Below are positions 23,282 to 35,335 of a stretch of DNA of 64,000 bases, one piece after another. Position numbers and translations under genes: made by a program. Below the pieces are notes generated by a model. That model was not told where the DNA came from. It did not search any database and worked only from the letters and a program-made list of their open reading frames with translations. The stretch spans positions 30,466,501-30,530,500 of the forward strand of contig NC_044572.1 in NCBI RefSeq assembly GCF_901933205.1, written 5' to 3'. How positions within the stretch are numbered: position 1 is the stretch's first letter; every line of letters begins with the position of its first letter. The DNA is from Camarhynchus parvulus (taxonomy: Eukaryota; Chordata; Aves; Passeriformes; Thraupidae).

Positions 23282-26200
23282 AATTTGGAGCATCAGCACT
23301 ACCCTCCACTGTAAATCCAGTAACATATCGAGAATGCTCAGGGCATTTTAAACTGAACCTTTAGTAATAAATAAATAAATAAGGAATCAACTTCTTTGGC
23401 ACTTTAGACCAGTGACCAAAGCCAGGGAGCCTGTTGAATATGCTACTATATGCTTTTTATTTTTGTGGGCATCATGCATTTTTAGAATGGTTATATATTT
23501 CCCTGAACCAATGTAATATAAAAGATTTACTGTTACTGTTTGTGTGTGGCCAGGCAATGGCACATGGAAAACATGTTTCCTGCTATTTAATTTAATTACT
23601 CCAATCACGTGCCAGCCCCAGGCATGTCATTCTGGACCTCTGAGGCTCTTTGTCTGTCAAAGAGATGGACAATATCTTGGCTTTGTTTAGTTGCTCTGCA
23701 GGCTGCAGATAAAACCACTGAAATACTGACTGTTTGTTTAACCAAAACTTTGCATTTTAACCATTTGGCTTTGATTCTTTGTTTTACAAGAGAAGATGAC
23801 ATTTTGGCCTTGGTGAGCTGAAAAGGAAATATTAGGGATATGAAGAAGAACTGTCACTTTCAGGGCTTAATAGATGAAAAAGAATACTCTAGCCTTCTGG
23901 TCAGAAATCAGCTTTGTTAGCAGAAACCTAAGACACACATCACTGTTATTTTAGAATTGCCTATTAGCAAGGGCAGCTGGAAAAGTCCTGTTTATAACTG
24001 CTCCTTTCTAATATAGTTAGCTCTTCATTCAACAGTTCCAGTAGATTTTTGTTTCTTTCATCTCAATAGATGAAACTGTTATGGGTGAAATGAATTAAGA
24101 TTCCATAGCAAATACTTATACCAGTACTGCTGCAGCCAGGTATAAGTTAGCTTTTATGTTAACACTATACTGTTATTTTTATGTAAGAAATATCAGCAAG
24201 TGACACCTTTAAGTCTTTAGACAAAAATTGAAGAGCAGATAGAGTACTCCATTCATATGCCAAACTCCAAATCTACAGAGAACTTAATCACACACTTAGC
24301 CTTAAGGATATGCTTAACACCACCACTTCCTTCACTTGTAAGCAAGTACTCTACCTTTTCCTGCAACCAGAAGTAATATTAAAAGTATTTAAGACTGCAT
24401 GAGTACACTATTTCTAAAAATCATGTTGTCAGAAGAGGAAGGAATAAGAACCATCTTTTAAACAAATTCCATCTTATAAGGTATTACTAGATATAGAAAG
24501 ACTTGCCAACTAATATTTTTTGAAATTATTGAATAAACTTCAGTTAGTGTGTTTCACAAAAAAATTAATGTATTTCTGTATACAGTAGAGTGCCAGCATC
24601 CTGCCACAGTAGTTTTTGAACTATATAATGTGGAAGAGGATGGGTAGATGGCCTATGAATATGCTCTGAAGAAGTCTGCATCATCAGAGGGAAACATTGA
24701 TGGGATGACATGGGATGCGTAAAAGGAAAATGACCACTTAACAGTTTTACTTAGTTCCTGATATTTCTCCAACTGGCTCTACTTTACTCTGTTTTCTAGC
24801 TGAATCAATGAGATCTAATAGGTAACACTTATTTCCTCTAAGGTTCACAGTACAGCAATGCAAGAATTAAAAATGTTGTTTACAATGTGCTGAATTAGAG
24901 CTCCTGTCCCCTTTAGCTTTGAGCTAACCACTAGATGAGACTACTTCCCACTTACTTAACAGGTGTGGGCATGTATTCCAGTCTCCTCATGTAACAGTTC
25001 ATATATTTACATGCTTCTCGACCAAAGGACTTCAAAAAGAACATTATACAGGAATTGCCTTCACTACTATACATTTTGATGAATTTTGTGTAGATATACA
25101 TAGGTATTTAGGTGTGTGCATGAAGGTGTATGTAAGCAGCACATGTCTTTGCATTTATAGAAAAATCATAACTCACTGTGTGAGTCTTTAGCATGCTGTA
25201 ACTTAGCAAGTGTTGATGACAGCTGTACACAAAAGAAACCAGAGGAAGTCCAAGAAAAACTTAATAGACTGGAGTTTGTGGAGAACATTCCCCTTATCCC
25301 CTATCTCCTCCCCTCCCCCAAGAAAAGATACTGGATTGGCTTCAATACTGTGATTCTGGAAAGACTGGGCAGGGAGAAAAATATCCCACTGAGAAGTGAG
25401 GCAAGAGTATGCTGCACTATTCAAGTCCAAAAATGACAAAGTGTGAGGAGGAGAGAGACAGAGAAGTGCTGTTATGCATATCCATAAGGCACTGGTTGCT
25501 GCGGTTTTTGAATTAGGAAGAATGAACTTTGCAGAAGGATGTGTGGAAAGAATCCCACGTTTTTAAAAGCCTGATTTCCAGAAATCCAGAAGCTCCAGAC
25601 TACTTGAAAAACAGATCCTCCAATGTTACATTTATGCTTCTAAATTGCATGCATGAGAGCATGAGGATATGTAAGTGGAGTAATAGCACCTTCAGATACA
25701 TTTTTATTTGTGTCTGTGTCAACAGGCATCTTGCTTTCTTAAGATTCATTTCAATGATTTATAACCCATTTTCTCTATAAGTGCTATAGCTCTAATACAT
25801 GTGTGGTGTGATATACTTAAAGATTAATTTAAAGGGCTATACTAAAATTTGTCTTCCAAATCAGTTTGTCAACTGTTAGTGCAACAATGCACTACCGATA
25901 ATCAAATTAAAAATAAGAATTACTTCTTGGTTTAATAATATATATTTGAAATATTATAATTCTTCTTCATTTTTCACTTATTTTAATCCTGATCTCCCAC
26001 AGCTGTAGCAATGTGGGTTGGCTATATCTTTATCTCCTATCACATTAGCCATGTACTTCTGTATTCCTGTTGAAGGTGCCCTGGAAGAAGGGAAAGTGAG
26101 ACTTCTTGCCTTGGAATTATGCTCTTCAAAATTTCCATTTCAAATTCTATCACAACTCATTTTTTAGCATTATTTTTTCTGTTTTAGAAATACAAAAAAC

Positions 26201-28414
26201 TTCTATATACATTATAAAGTATAATGACGTTTTAGAGTAATATGAAGTCTATTCCCTTGTCTATCTAGCACTAGCTCAGTGAGGAAGGTATTTTTGCTAA
26301 TAAGCTATTTATGTTATATCAAGTATATTTCTTGAGACAGAAATCAAATTGCTGATTTGTGGGGTTTCACAAGAAGTTCCACGGCTTTAAGTGTCAGTTT
26401 TGCTGTCTCTATGCAATAGTTCAGTTAATGCAATGTTTCCTGTAGTTCTGTTGAATGTTTGAGAATTGAATTTACAAATAAAACCACTCCCACTCACAAG
26501 TAATTTCTTCCAGCTTACAACAGTGCAAGTCCATCCCTATAAAAGAGCAACAATATACTATAAACAGCACCATACTTGCAAAATTATGTTTTTAAGTAAT
26601 TTGTCAACAAAAAAGAGATATGTTTATCTGTTGGCAGCCAACAACCTAACTAGATCCATGTAAGAACTGAGATTTTCTCCACAGTTTAAGCATGCTGAAG
26701 TCCACAGAAACAGCAATGCCTGGAATCAAGGCTACCTAAATTGCAACCATAAGCAAAGTAATCAAAATCAAAGATATGGTTTTATCCTGCACATGTGCTA
26801 TTTAGACAGGTTAATTTATTGGGGATTATGGATCTGAGGAGAAAAATATAACTAATTTTAAACATAAAATAAGAGAAAGGCTGAGAAGTGAGATGTTAGC
26901 CAAAAGTTTCGCTTGTTTATTAAAATGCTGTCTTGCATTTAATCTAAACAAGTATAATTACTTTTTCAGACTTTGATTTCCTCTGCTAATCTGGTGCTTT
27001 TACATTTCATTTAGACAGGACATTTATGTGAATTGCTTCTTTTTCACCAATTTCCTACAATTTCTTAAATTTGTCAGTGAATATGTTTGAGGAAAGCCTT
27101 AGGAAGGGAAAAAGTTCTCCACTATATTTTTGGTTAAGTATGTGCTACAGGAATTTTAGCTAGAGCGTACCAAAGCAAGGAAAGACAAGAAAGCAGCTTA
27201 TCTTCACACCAGAATCTGGAGCTTGCTGCAGTAAAAACACCCTCTTGATGCAGATGCTGCCTGAGTAATGTTCCCTGCTCAGTCTGATTATAAAAGCACA
27301 CGGTGTGAACTTTTTCATTGCTTTTGAAAGGGGAGAGATAAAAAAGTTGCTTCAAGGTACCTTTGTTCTCTCCTTCTGACAAAAGGGCTTTAAGTTATAG
27401 TGGCCCAAGAAATGCAGTACTGTGGGGCTAATCTCTTCCCTTTCTCAGGGCTGGGAAGGGAAAGCTTAGGACGAAAGCAGCATAGCATACCTGCTATGCT
27501 TGTGGAAAAGAAATTATGATTTAATGATGTTTCATTCTTGCCCTTTAGCAAAGGAATTCTTGTTAGCTGGATCTGACATGGAGCAGGAAAAAAATACCTT
27601 GCCCCAAGTAACTAGAAAGGCAGCAAAGTACAAAGTGTGCGAGTAATCAGATGGATGTGAGCCAGACTCAGAAAGCAGAAAGTAACCTATGCAGCTTTGC
27701 ACAGCCCTGGAAACCAGGTATTCATAAAGTCCCCCTTCCTCTCTAACTCCATGTGTGACTGAGGCAGCAGGAGCAAGCATTTTGATCAGAGCAAATGCTG
27801 ATGGAGGGGATGAACAGCCAAATACGCCTTTGTTGTGAAGCTTCCTTCATGGCTGCAAGGACACTTGTGTGCCTTTTGACAGCTGCTGTGAAAGCTCTGG
27901 TCACATAATCCAAAGTCACTGCATTCAGGTTATCATTTCAATTACCTTGCTGAAACTTCTGCTTCCATACTAACAGATTAGAACAATCTACCCTGTTACA
28001 GACTTTATCACACTCTCAACTCTAATGCATAGTCTGGAGTAATGCAGTTCAGAAACACAGTTTTAAATGGAGCATATACCAGTGAAGTCTGTTTTATTTT
28101 CAGTAAGGAGAAAAAAAAGTTACCATTCTGTGCACAGGTATTCAGGCAGTTTATAGCAAGGAGTTGTTAGAAGAAGTTACTACTTCCCCAAAACTTTTAA
28201 AATAATCTGAAGACAACACTATTCAGGATTAAAGAAAGCTCTGTGACAATTCAGTGAGATTTTGTTCTCAATAGATATTAATTTTGTCTGGAATTTTCAA
28301 ATCTAATTTTTACCTAAGACAGCAATGGTCAGGTTCTTCCTCTACGTAGAACCATGTGGTGACATTTCTTGCAAGGGTAAGGCACGTTTCTTAGCTCACA
28401 AGGAATGTCAAAGA

Positions 28415-28478
28415 CCACACAGGAAAAACAAACAAACAAAACCATGAAAAAACCCTAAACCAACACCAACAAATTATC
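28415..28478. repeat. A/C-rich low-complexity tract
   Basis: Runs of A broken by single or short C-runs (for example GGAAAAACAAACAAACAAAA, then AAAAAACCCTAAACC). The same style recurs at 32371-32439, 49543-49662 and 53601-53628, and as its T/G complement at 34969-35024. Confidence 0.85.
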
Positions 28479-31400
28479 AAGAAAGAAAAAAAGGCAAATA
28501 TACAGAAACAGAAAAACCCATCAGCAGATACAAAAAAAGAAATGGCTTCAAGCTTGCTAGAGAGAAGCTTTTGAATGTTGAAAAATAAAAGCTGGAGCTG
28601 TATGAAAGTATTTCTGTGAAATGTGTTACACCTACAGCACAATCCCTTTCTAGCAGCTGCTCATTTTACTAAGATCGTTGTAATAGCTGGTTTTATGCAC
28701 TTGAGGTAGCCAGTAGAGTCCAAGGCAAAAGATTTATAGTTTGCTCTGGGTATAATGGTATGAGAGGAACTAGCTGCCAAAAGGGACTGTGATTTGAAGA
28801 GGGCGCCTTTGGTTTGGTAGGTGGTGTATTTCTTCTGTGGCTGGAGTTCAGTAGACAAGTTGTTTGATGCACTGGCCAACGATAACTATCTTGGGAGTGG
28901 GAGAAACCCAAATCTTCCAAGTTTCAAGGAGAGAGCAGAATGAAGTACTTGGGTATGTGGAACAAAAAAAAAAGGAGATGACAAACTCCATGGCAACATG
29001 AAGTAGAATTCATGGGGCACTTTGTGGTCTATCACTTAAAAAAAGTAAGATTTATTGACCCCCAAACCATGGTAATTTTTTGTATTAAATGGACTTCTTT
29101 TGAAGACTAAGCTGCTTGAGAAAAGGAGACAGTAGTTTTGGAATGGAGCCCTCAGCCTTAGGAATAACACTGCTGGTTTGGCTCTGCTTCCAATATTGTT
29201 GCCTAGTTTAAAGCTTTTCAGCAGGACTTCGCTTCAGTCTGATGACCAGCATGAATCACTGTGGAGCAGATTAACACAGTGTTTTCCCAAGTGTCTAATC
29301 TCATTTTAAAATCAGAACACAAACAGCAGCAAAGCATCCTGAAAACCCATGGAGTCCTAGGAGCAACCTGAAATTCAACCCCAGTAGGCATTTACACTAC
29401 CTCGGGTTCCAGGGCATCACTTGGACTATCCAAAATTCTTGGAAAGTTCTGACATTTCTGCCTTGACCTAAAGCATTACCTTTGCATGCTGAGTGCAGCT
29501 CTTGGCTTGCCTGTGCAAGTGGTGTCATGTGTATAACATCTTATCCTCTAAATCCTGCCTGCTGAGTGGATTCTTCCTTTCAAGCTCACTTTTTATTGCT
29601 AGAGCGAGAGTTTTTGGAGGAGCTGTGTCTCTATTCCTTCTCTTTTGCTCCAAGTTTTTTTCTGCTATTTTAGCACTCCTGAAGTCGGGGATGAGCTTTG
29701 CACTTTTGAACCAATGTCAATCCTTCCAAGAGGCAAAGCCTGAGAGACACTGATTGAAAGTTTGCTTAACAGTTTGCATACCTCTACAAGGAGACCAGGC
29801 TAGGCAAATGCAGATTAAGGTCTTTTCAAGTTAACCAGAAAATTCTCTTCCTGTTGCTGGATTTGGCATTTTTGACATCAAGAGATTAATCAATATAATT
29901 TAAACAAACAAACAAATGAATCTGTGGCTCATGTATGAAGATTAGGAGATATAAAAAGAATTAGGAATTATAGCAATAAGTGACTTGAAATCACTGATGC
30001 TGAAGATAATGTGCGCAAAAAGGGACAAAGGTAAATGATGTGGTCGCAAACAATAAAGCATGTATAGATTTGGAGAAGCAGAATTTAGGCATTAAGCATG
30101 CTTCAACACAGTTCAGGTCATTGACCACCACAACAGACAGGAATCTCTATGAAGTAGTTTTAAGTAAAACCACAAAAAAGTTTAGGCCTCTATTTTGAAG
30201 ACACCTACTTGTCTGTAAGTGTGGGGGTCACGACCTCGGAGGTCCATGCAGGTGATGCAAATGCATTCTCTGGGATCTAACAAAAACATTTGTTTGTTTA
30301 CTTCAGTATGCAAAAACAATTACAAAAGAGCTCATGTTTGAGAAGAGCCCTGTATTACTTCTGGGGGGGACTGCAGGCCCATAGACTGAGGGTGGAGGTA
30401 CATCCCAAAGGTACTTTATTGACTGAGGATTATTATATAGCTCTCTGTGTATTAAAGGTTGATAGCTTTGTTTAAACAAGAAGCAACAATACTAAAATTG
30501 GTATGAAAAATTTCTACCCGTCTGTAACCAAGGAATGAAGTGAGAGTTCCTTAAAAACATATGATATGAATGTTACCAACAGCATTTTGGATATATTATA
30601 AATTTAAATGAGCACAAGTTTTTTGCATGTCACTCCACTGCCTTTTCTCATGTTACAGTTAGGTCAGAACTAAAAAAGATACAAGGACTGTAGTAAGTAC
30701 CGTAATATAAAATTATATGTTGATTTTTCCATGGGCTATTAATATCTTGTTACTGCGAGACTGTACTGGTTGGTGGTTTCTGGCTTAGTGGTGTTTGGCT
30801 TGTAGGTAAAGGAAAAAAGGAAAAAAAAATAGAACAAGACCACCTCTGACATGAATACTGACCTCCAACTGCTATTTTATGTAACTTATTTTTGGTTATT
30901 TCCCCATTTTTACATTTAATAGAAATTAAATAGCACTATATTTTCTTAGTCTGTACACATTTTTGTGCATGTTCAAAATAATATGTGGGAAATACTTTTA
31001 TCTTGCTTACAAGTTTCACTAGTATCAAGAACAAGACTCTCTTAACTTCTGGATCCTGGCTGGTATTCCAAGGGACATTCCAGTGGATGAGAGAGTAGAA
31101 GATGTACAATTGCAGGTAAAAGGGAAGAGAATCACTTTCTCTCACAATCAGTCACAAGGGATTGTGGAAAAAGTAGTGTATGAGTAGTGCCTAATGTGCT
31201 CTCCTAGGGCAATGCCCCTTAGACACTCCAAACACACCGTCATAATCCGATCTGCTCTTCTTCGCCTCTCTAAAATATCTGAATTCCTAAATATCTAACA
31301 ACAAAATGTTGAAGAAATTCCACTTTTATCTTTAAGACAAACTCAAATTTCCATTTGGATGGGAAATAACTCAGAATTAGGAGACTGAAAATGTTACCAC

Positions 31401-32370
31401 ATAGCTTGTAAAGGTTAGTGGTATTTAGTTATTGATATAAAAACCTTCATGAGGGACTGCATTTGCAGGGGGTTGCTAATAGAATACAGAACCTTTCGCC
31501 TTTGGGTCACTGGATCAAATCTGTCTCTTGTGGGTAGTGACCAAAGTTCGCTACAACTTTAGTTTTCAGTGCCCTATATAAATTATATATGTAGAAACTA
31601 GAGATGGAAAAGATTTGTTACAGCTTGCCAGCTATCCCCCTGGCAGTACAGAACTGTTCTCTCTAATGTATTTCCCTATCACAGATTTTCCAGTTCCCAG
31701 TTTGTGCTGTCCACCCTGCAGAGTAAAGCAGCTGGTATTGATATCTGAGTTTAACTGGGTCCTGGTGACCTCCCCACTCTGACACTGCAGCTGCAGGAGG
31801 AATTTGGCAAACACCTCTCTGCTACCTGCCTCCATGGGAGCACTGAGTGGGCAGCAGCCCAGCGAGCTCCCATATCCCCCACTGATGCCTGGCATGGGGG
31901 AAGCGAGCAGAAGTCTCAGCTCCTTCCCATCTTGTGCAAAATACCTTAAAATACAGGAGGATTACTGAATCTCATTTTCACTGCCTCGCTTATCCCTCTT
32001 TAAAGCCCTACCAGTGTCCCTTCCACAACCAAACAGCTGCAGGTCATAGTTCTAAATTGTCAGGCTGATGGATTAGTTCGGGTAGCTAAAGGGAAGGCCA
32101 GATATTAGTTTAGACATTGATATGGACTAAAATTTTCCCAAAGTTTGGAAGAGATTTGGAAGCTTGAGTAGGGCTTCTTTTTGATTTAAATGAAAAGGTT
32201 TGAACCCTATTATCTTTTACAGTTTCCATTTGCAAGTGATTAACTATGTTGCACAATGCCCATTATGAAGTGCTAGGAACTGGGTACTGACAATATTAAG
32301 GTTAGTCTTGTAGGGCATTTAATGTCTACTGCTGGCTCTAGTGTCATAGATGTACACAGCCTTGAAGGCT

Positions 32371-32439
32371 TAAAAAATACAACAAAAAACACTCCACAAA
32401 AGAAACCCAAACAAACCAACAAAAACCCCACAAAACCCT
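32371..32439. repeat. A/C-rich low-complexity tract
   Basis: Another (AAAC)-style tract, including AAACCCAAACAAACCAAC, without coding content. Confidence 0.85.
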
Positions 32440-33559
32440 GTACAGTGACCCATTCCAAAGCAAAATAGACATGCAATAATTAAAACAGTTTTTACTATCT
32501 AAAACAAGAGTCAAAATGGGGGTTACTTTGGGCTACTTAAACTTGCCCACCATTGAGTGCCTCAAGGTGCAAGTTGCAACACTGAGACAGCTAGAATTTA
32601 AGTGGGATTTCCTCAGCACTTCTAATTTTGGCCATATGTGCCTGTCCCACAAACTTTATAATCCAATGCTTCCTGCTAAAATTCTAGTAGTATAACTGCA
32701 GCCTATAAAGTATCAGAGTATTTTTAGAAAAAAAGCTGAACTTTGTTGCTGTTGCTCCCTCGGTGCCCCAGAGCCTGAAATGCCAGTGAGGGTGACGTGT
32801 GGAGCTGCCCCCATACCCAAATGTGCTGCTGCTGGCAGGTGCTGCTGGAGCTGGAGGAACACAGCTTGCTGCTGCTGCATGGCCACAGCTCAGCACTCCC
32901 AAGTACCCAATAAAACACCAGTTTCTCCATTCACAGTGCAGCTAACAACTGCTGTGTTACCAGAGTTAACTTATTTCTGCTATTCACAGTGCCAAAGTTT
33001 CAGCTGCTGAAAAGTTCAAGTGATCCTAAAGAAAGATCCTTTGGGATTCAGAAAGTTTACCATCAGGTGGTTTAAAAGAGAAGAATTTAAAACAAAGGAA
33101 CAACAAACAGGAACACAAGAAGTACCACAAAAATGGCAGTGAATCTACAAAAGGGACAGTCCACATTTTTTTCCTAGGTAAAAAAACCCACAATCCTGTG
33201 TTGTGAAATGTCTTCTTAAAGACAGATTTAGAGAATGAAACTGAGGGTTATAAACTTGTAGCCAACAAAAGCAAGAAAGGCTGGAATGTTGGTAACCAAT
33301 TGCAAGCACAGGATCCAAGCAAAACATCTTGAATTGCTGGTACTGTAATAAATTACAGTTTTCACTTTTGTATTCTGCAAGTGAAAACAGCACTAAGTCA
33401 AGCTTGAGAGAGGGAAAGTAAAGGATGACCTTTTTAATTCACCCTCACCCATTACAAGTAGAGGAACTGTGACATGGAGCAGTGAGAAATGAAAATACAA
33501 CACCCATCATTGTGTGAAGGGACTGATTCTGCTCCCATGAAATGGGGTTCTTGTGTTGC

Positions 33560-33850
33560 TGAAGAGTTAATTGTCAGGTAGCAGTAGATGAAAGCCAAAC
33601 CGGGCTCTGGGATGGTCTGCTGTGGTGGCTGTTATCTCATTTTCTTCCATGGATTAATTTTCCCCTCTTTAACTTTAATTAGATAAAAGTCTAGGGGCGG
33701 GAGGTGGCCCTGGAGTGCTCAAAGGGCACGAAATGGTCAAGAGCTGTTTTCTCTCAAACTTTGATTAGCCTATTTGATAAGTGATACTAAGCACCCCAAT
33801 TGGTTAATGAATGAGGGGTGCCCTGAGGTAAATGGCTGGGAAATTTAGCC
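33560..33850. promoter_or_regulatory. Candidate intronic enhancer (homeodomain, TCF and GC-box sites)
   Basis: A varied, compact block carries ATGGATTAATTT, CTTTAATTAGAT, a GC box (AGGGGCGGGAGG), the TCF/LEF-like AACTTTGATTAG, GATAAGTG and CCAATTGGTTAATGAATG (HNF1/homeodomain-like). The mix of distinct sites with no repeat character is what conserved enhancers look like. HDAC9 introns in mammals contain TWIST1 enhancers, which gives a possible role. Conservation is not tested. Confidence 0.4.
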
Positions 33851-35029
33851 TCCCCCACAAAGATGGTGAGTATGTAAACTTCTGTCCTTCAGTTAGGTGT
33901 CTACCGTGGTTAGGAGTAAGGGTGATTTATATCCTATCTGGGTCCTGGAGTGTATCTACATTGATTGACTCTCTTGATCTTGACATCAGTCACTTCAGCT
34001 TTCAGAGAAAGGGGGAACATGGGAGATAATGAAAGCTACATTAAAGAAGGCCTTAACATTTATGTAAACGTTATTCTATCTTCAAAGGCAGAACTATCTT
34101 TCAACAGAGAGGAGATTTATTTCCTAGTTGAAAATATTAGAAAGTGGCAATATATTTAATATCAAACCACTAATGTTGGTGCTGGTGTCAGCCTTTAGGC
34201 TTTGTCTCTTATTTGTTGACTAAACTGCATTATAGTCAAAGTTTTACTGCATACTGCTTGCAAGTACTGATGCAGGCACACTAGTGACTTGTGCAAAGAT
34301 ACACCATCCTCTCCCAGTGGGGAGAATAGGGAAGAAGAGAGAGAAAGACAAAATTAAGAGTTTGAAAAATAGAAGCAGAAGTGTAGAGGAAACCATTTGG
34401 AAAACTCATATGTTACTTTGCATTGAATGTAGGGCTTTTATACAGGTAAACCCATGGCAGTATAAACCAGACACATTTCAACATTTAAATAAAACTAAAA
34501 TGCACTTCTCAAATGCTCCCCTAGGGAGTATAACTTAAATAGTAAGATTTCCCTGTCTGGTTGCCAGCTTCCCCTTGGCCTGGAGAAGAGGTGGCAGATT
34601 TGGGGCATGCTGGGGCAGGAGGGAGCCTGGCAGGAGCTGGCAGTGTCCTCTCTCCACTGAGTGTGTCACCTACCAGGCAGCTGCAGCACAAACACCAATT
34701 AAAGGACCATTTTCAACAATGCTGAGCAGAAAGGTAGTTTGCACAACCGAGAACCAGGGCCACATCATCACCATGAGAGGCTGAAAAAGTGCACAGACCC
34801 CTCTGGATAAACATGTCTAACTCTGCTACAGAATACCATGACATTCACAACATCAGGAGGGCAGCACACAAAGTGGATGAGAAACTGTTATTCAGCAAAT
34901 CCTGCAATATTAGATTGGGGAACTTTTGCTGAAATTATGAGGAGATAAGTTATAAACATGCAACATTTTTGTGTGGTGGATTTTTTAGGTTTGGGGTTTT
35001 TTGGTTTGGCTTTTTTTTTTTTCCCTTTG

Positions 35030-35335
35030 CAACATGAGTAGTGAAATTCTGAAATTTGCTGCCATGGAAGATTTGAGAATAAGCAGTACAAAATAGGATT
35101 AGACAAATTCATGGACAACAGGGTCGTAAGCAGATATTCAAGGAAAGAAAGAGGGATGTCCCTCTAACATCTACAATGTAGAAATGGATGCTGGGAGGGT
35201 ATGAGGGGAATAAATTAGAAAGGGTAACAATGCTCATGTGCTCTCACTAAGTAGCTTTTCCTATTGTCTGAGACATTATTGGTCATGATAGACTGGCCTA
35301 ATGCAGTAAGGCGTTTCTTATATTCTTATCATCAT
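35030..35335 (+). mobile_element. Old CR1-type LINE, 3' end fragment
   Basis: Diverged but recognisable 3' region of an ancient sauropsid CR1 in + orientation. It has TTTGCTGCCATGGAAG, GATTAGACAAATTCATGGA and the ending GATAGACTGGCCTAATGCAG followed by CTTATATTCTTATC, which parallels the common CR1 ending where 'tagactggtctgacccagta' leads to 'cttatgttctta'. Only the non-coding tail and perhaps the last codons are present. It is immobile and older than the fragments at 43557 and 58372 by its divergence. Confidence 0.65.

Larger units (their letters stand above)
14591..33559 (+). other. HDAC9: Large HDAC9 intron, first part
   Basis: This is the first half of the 39.9-kb intron between exons D and E. 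It is AT-rich non-coding DNA holding a CA microsatellite (16717-16768), a homeodomain-rich block (17740-18070), a palindrome at 18499-18514, a 29-bp tandem duplication (19162-19212), a TA tract (20744-20767), a G-quadruplex motif (23257-23281), an AAAT run (about 23365-23382) and A/C-rich tracts (28415-28478, 32371-32439). Stretches at 21600-21900 and 32740-32960 are GC-richer without a recognisable gene. I identify no LINE fragment here. Confidence 0.8.

Noticed and set aside
32740..32960. GC-richer stretch with CTG-type codons and AATAAAA, considered as an LTR end or exon
   Set aside because: No TG...CA ends, no matching second copy in the window and no splice-bounded frame with a known product.
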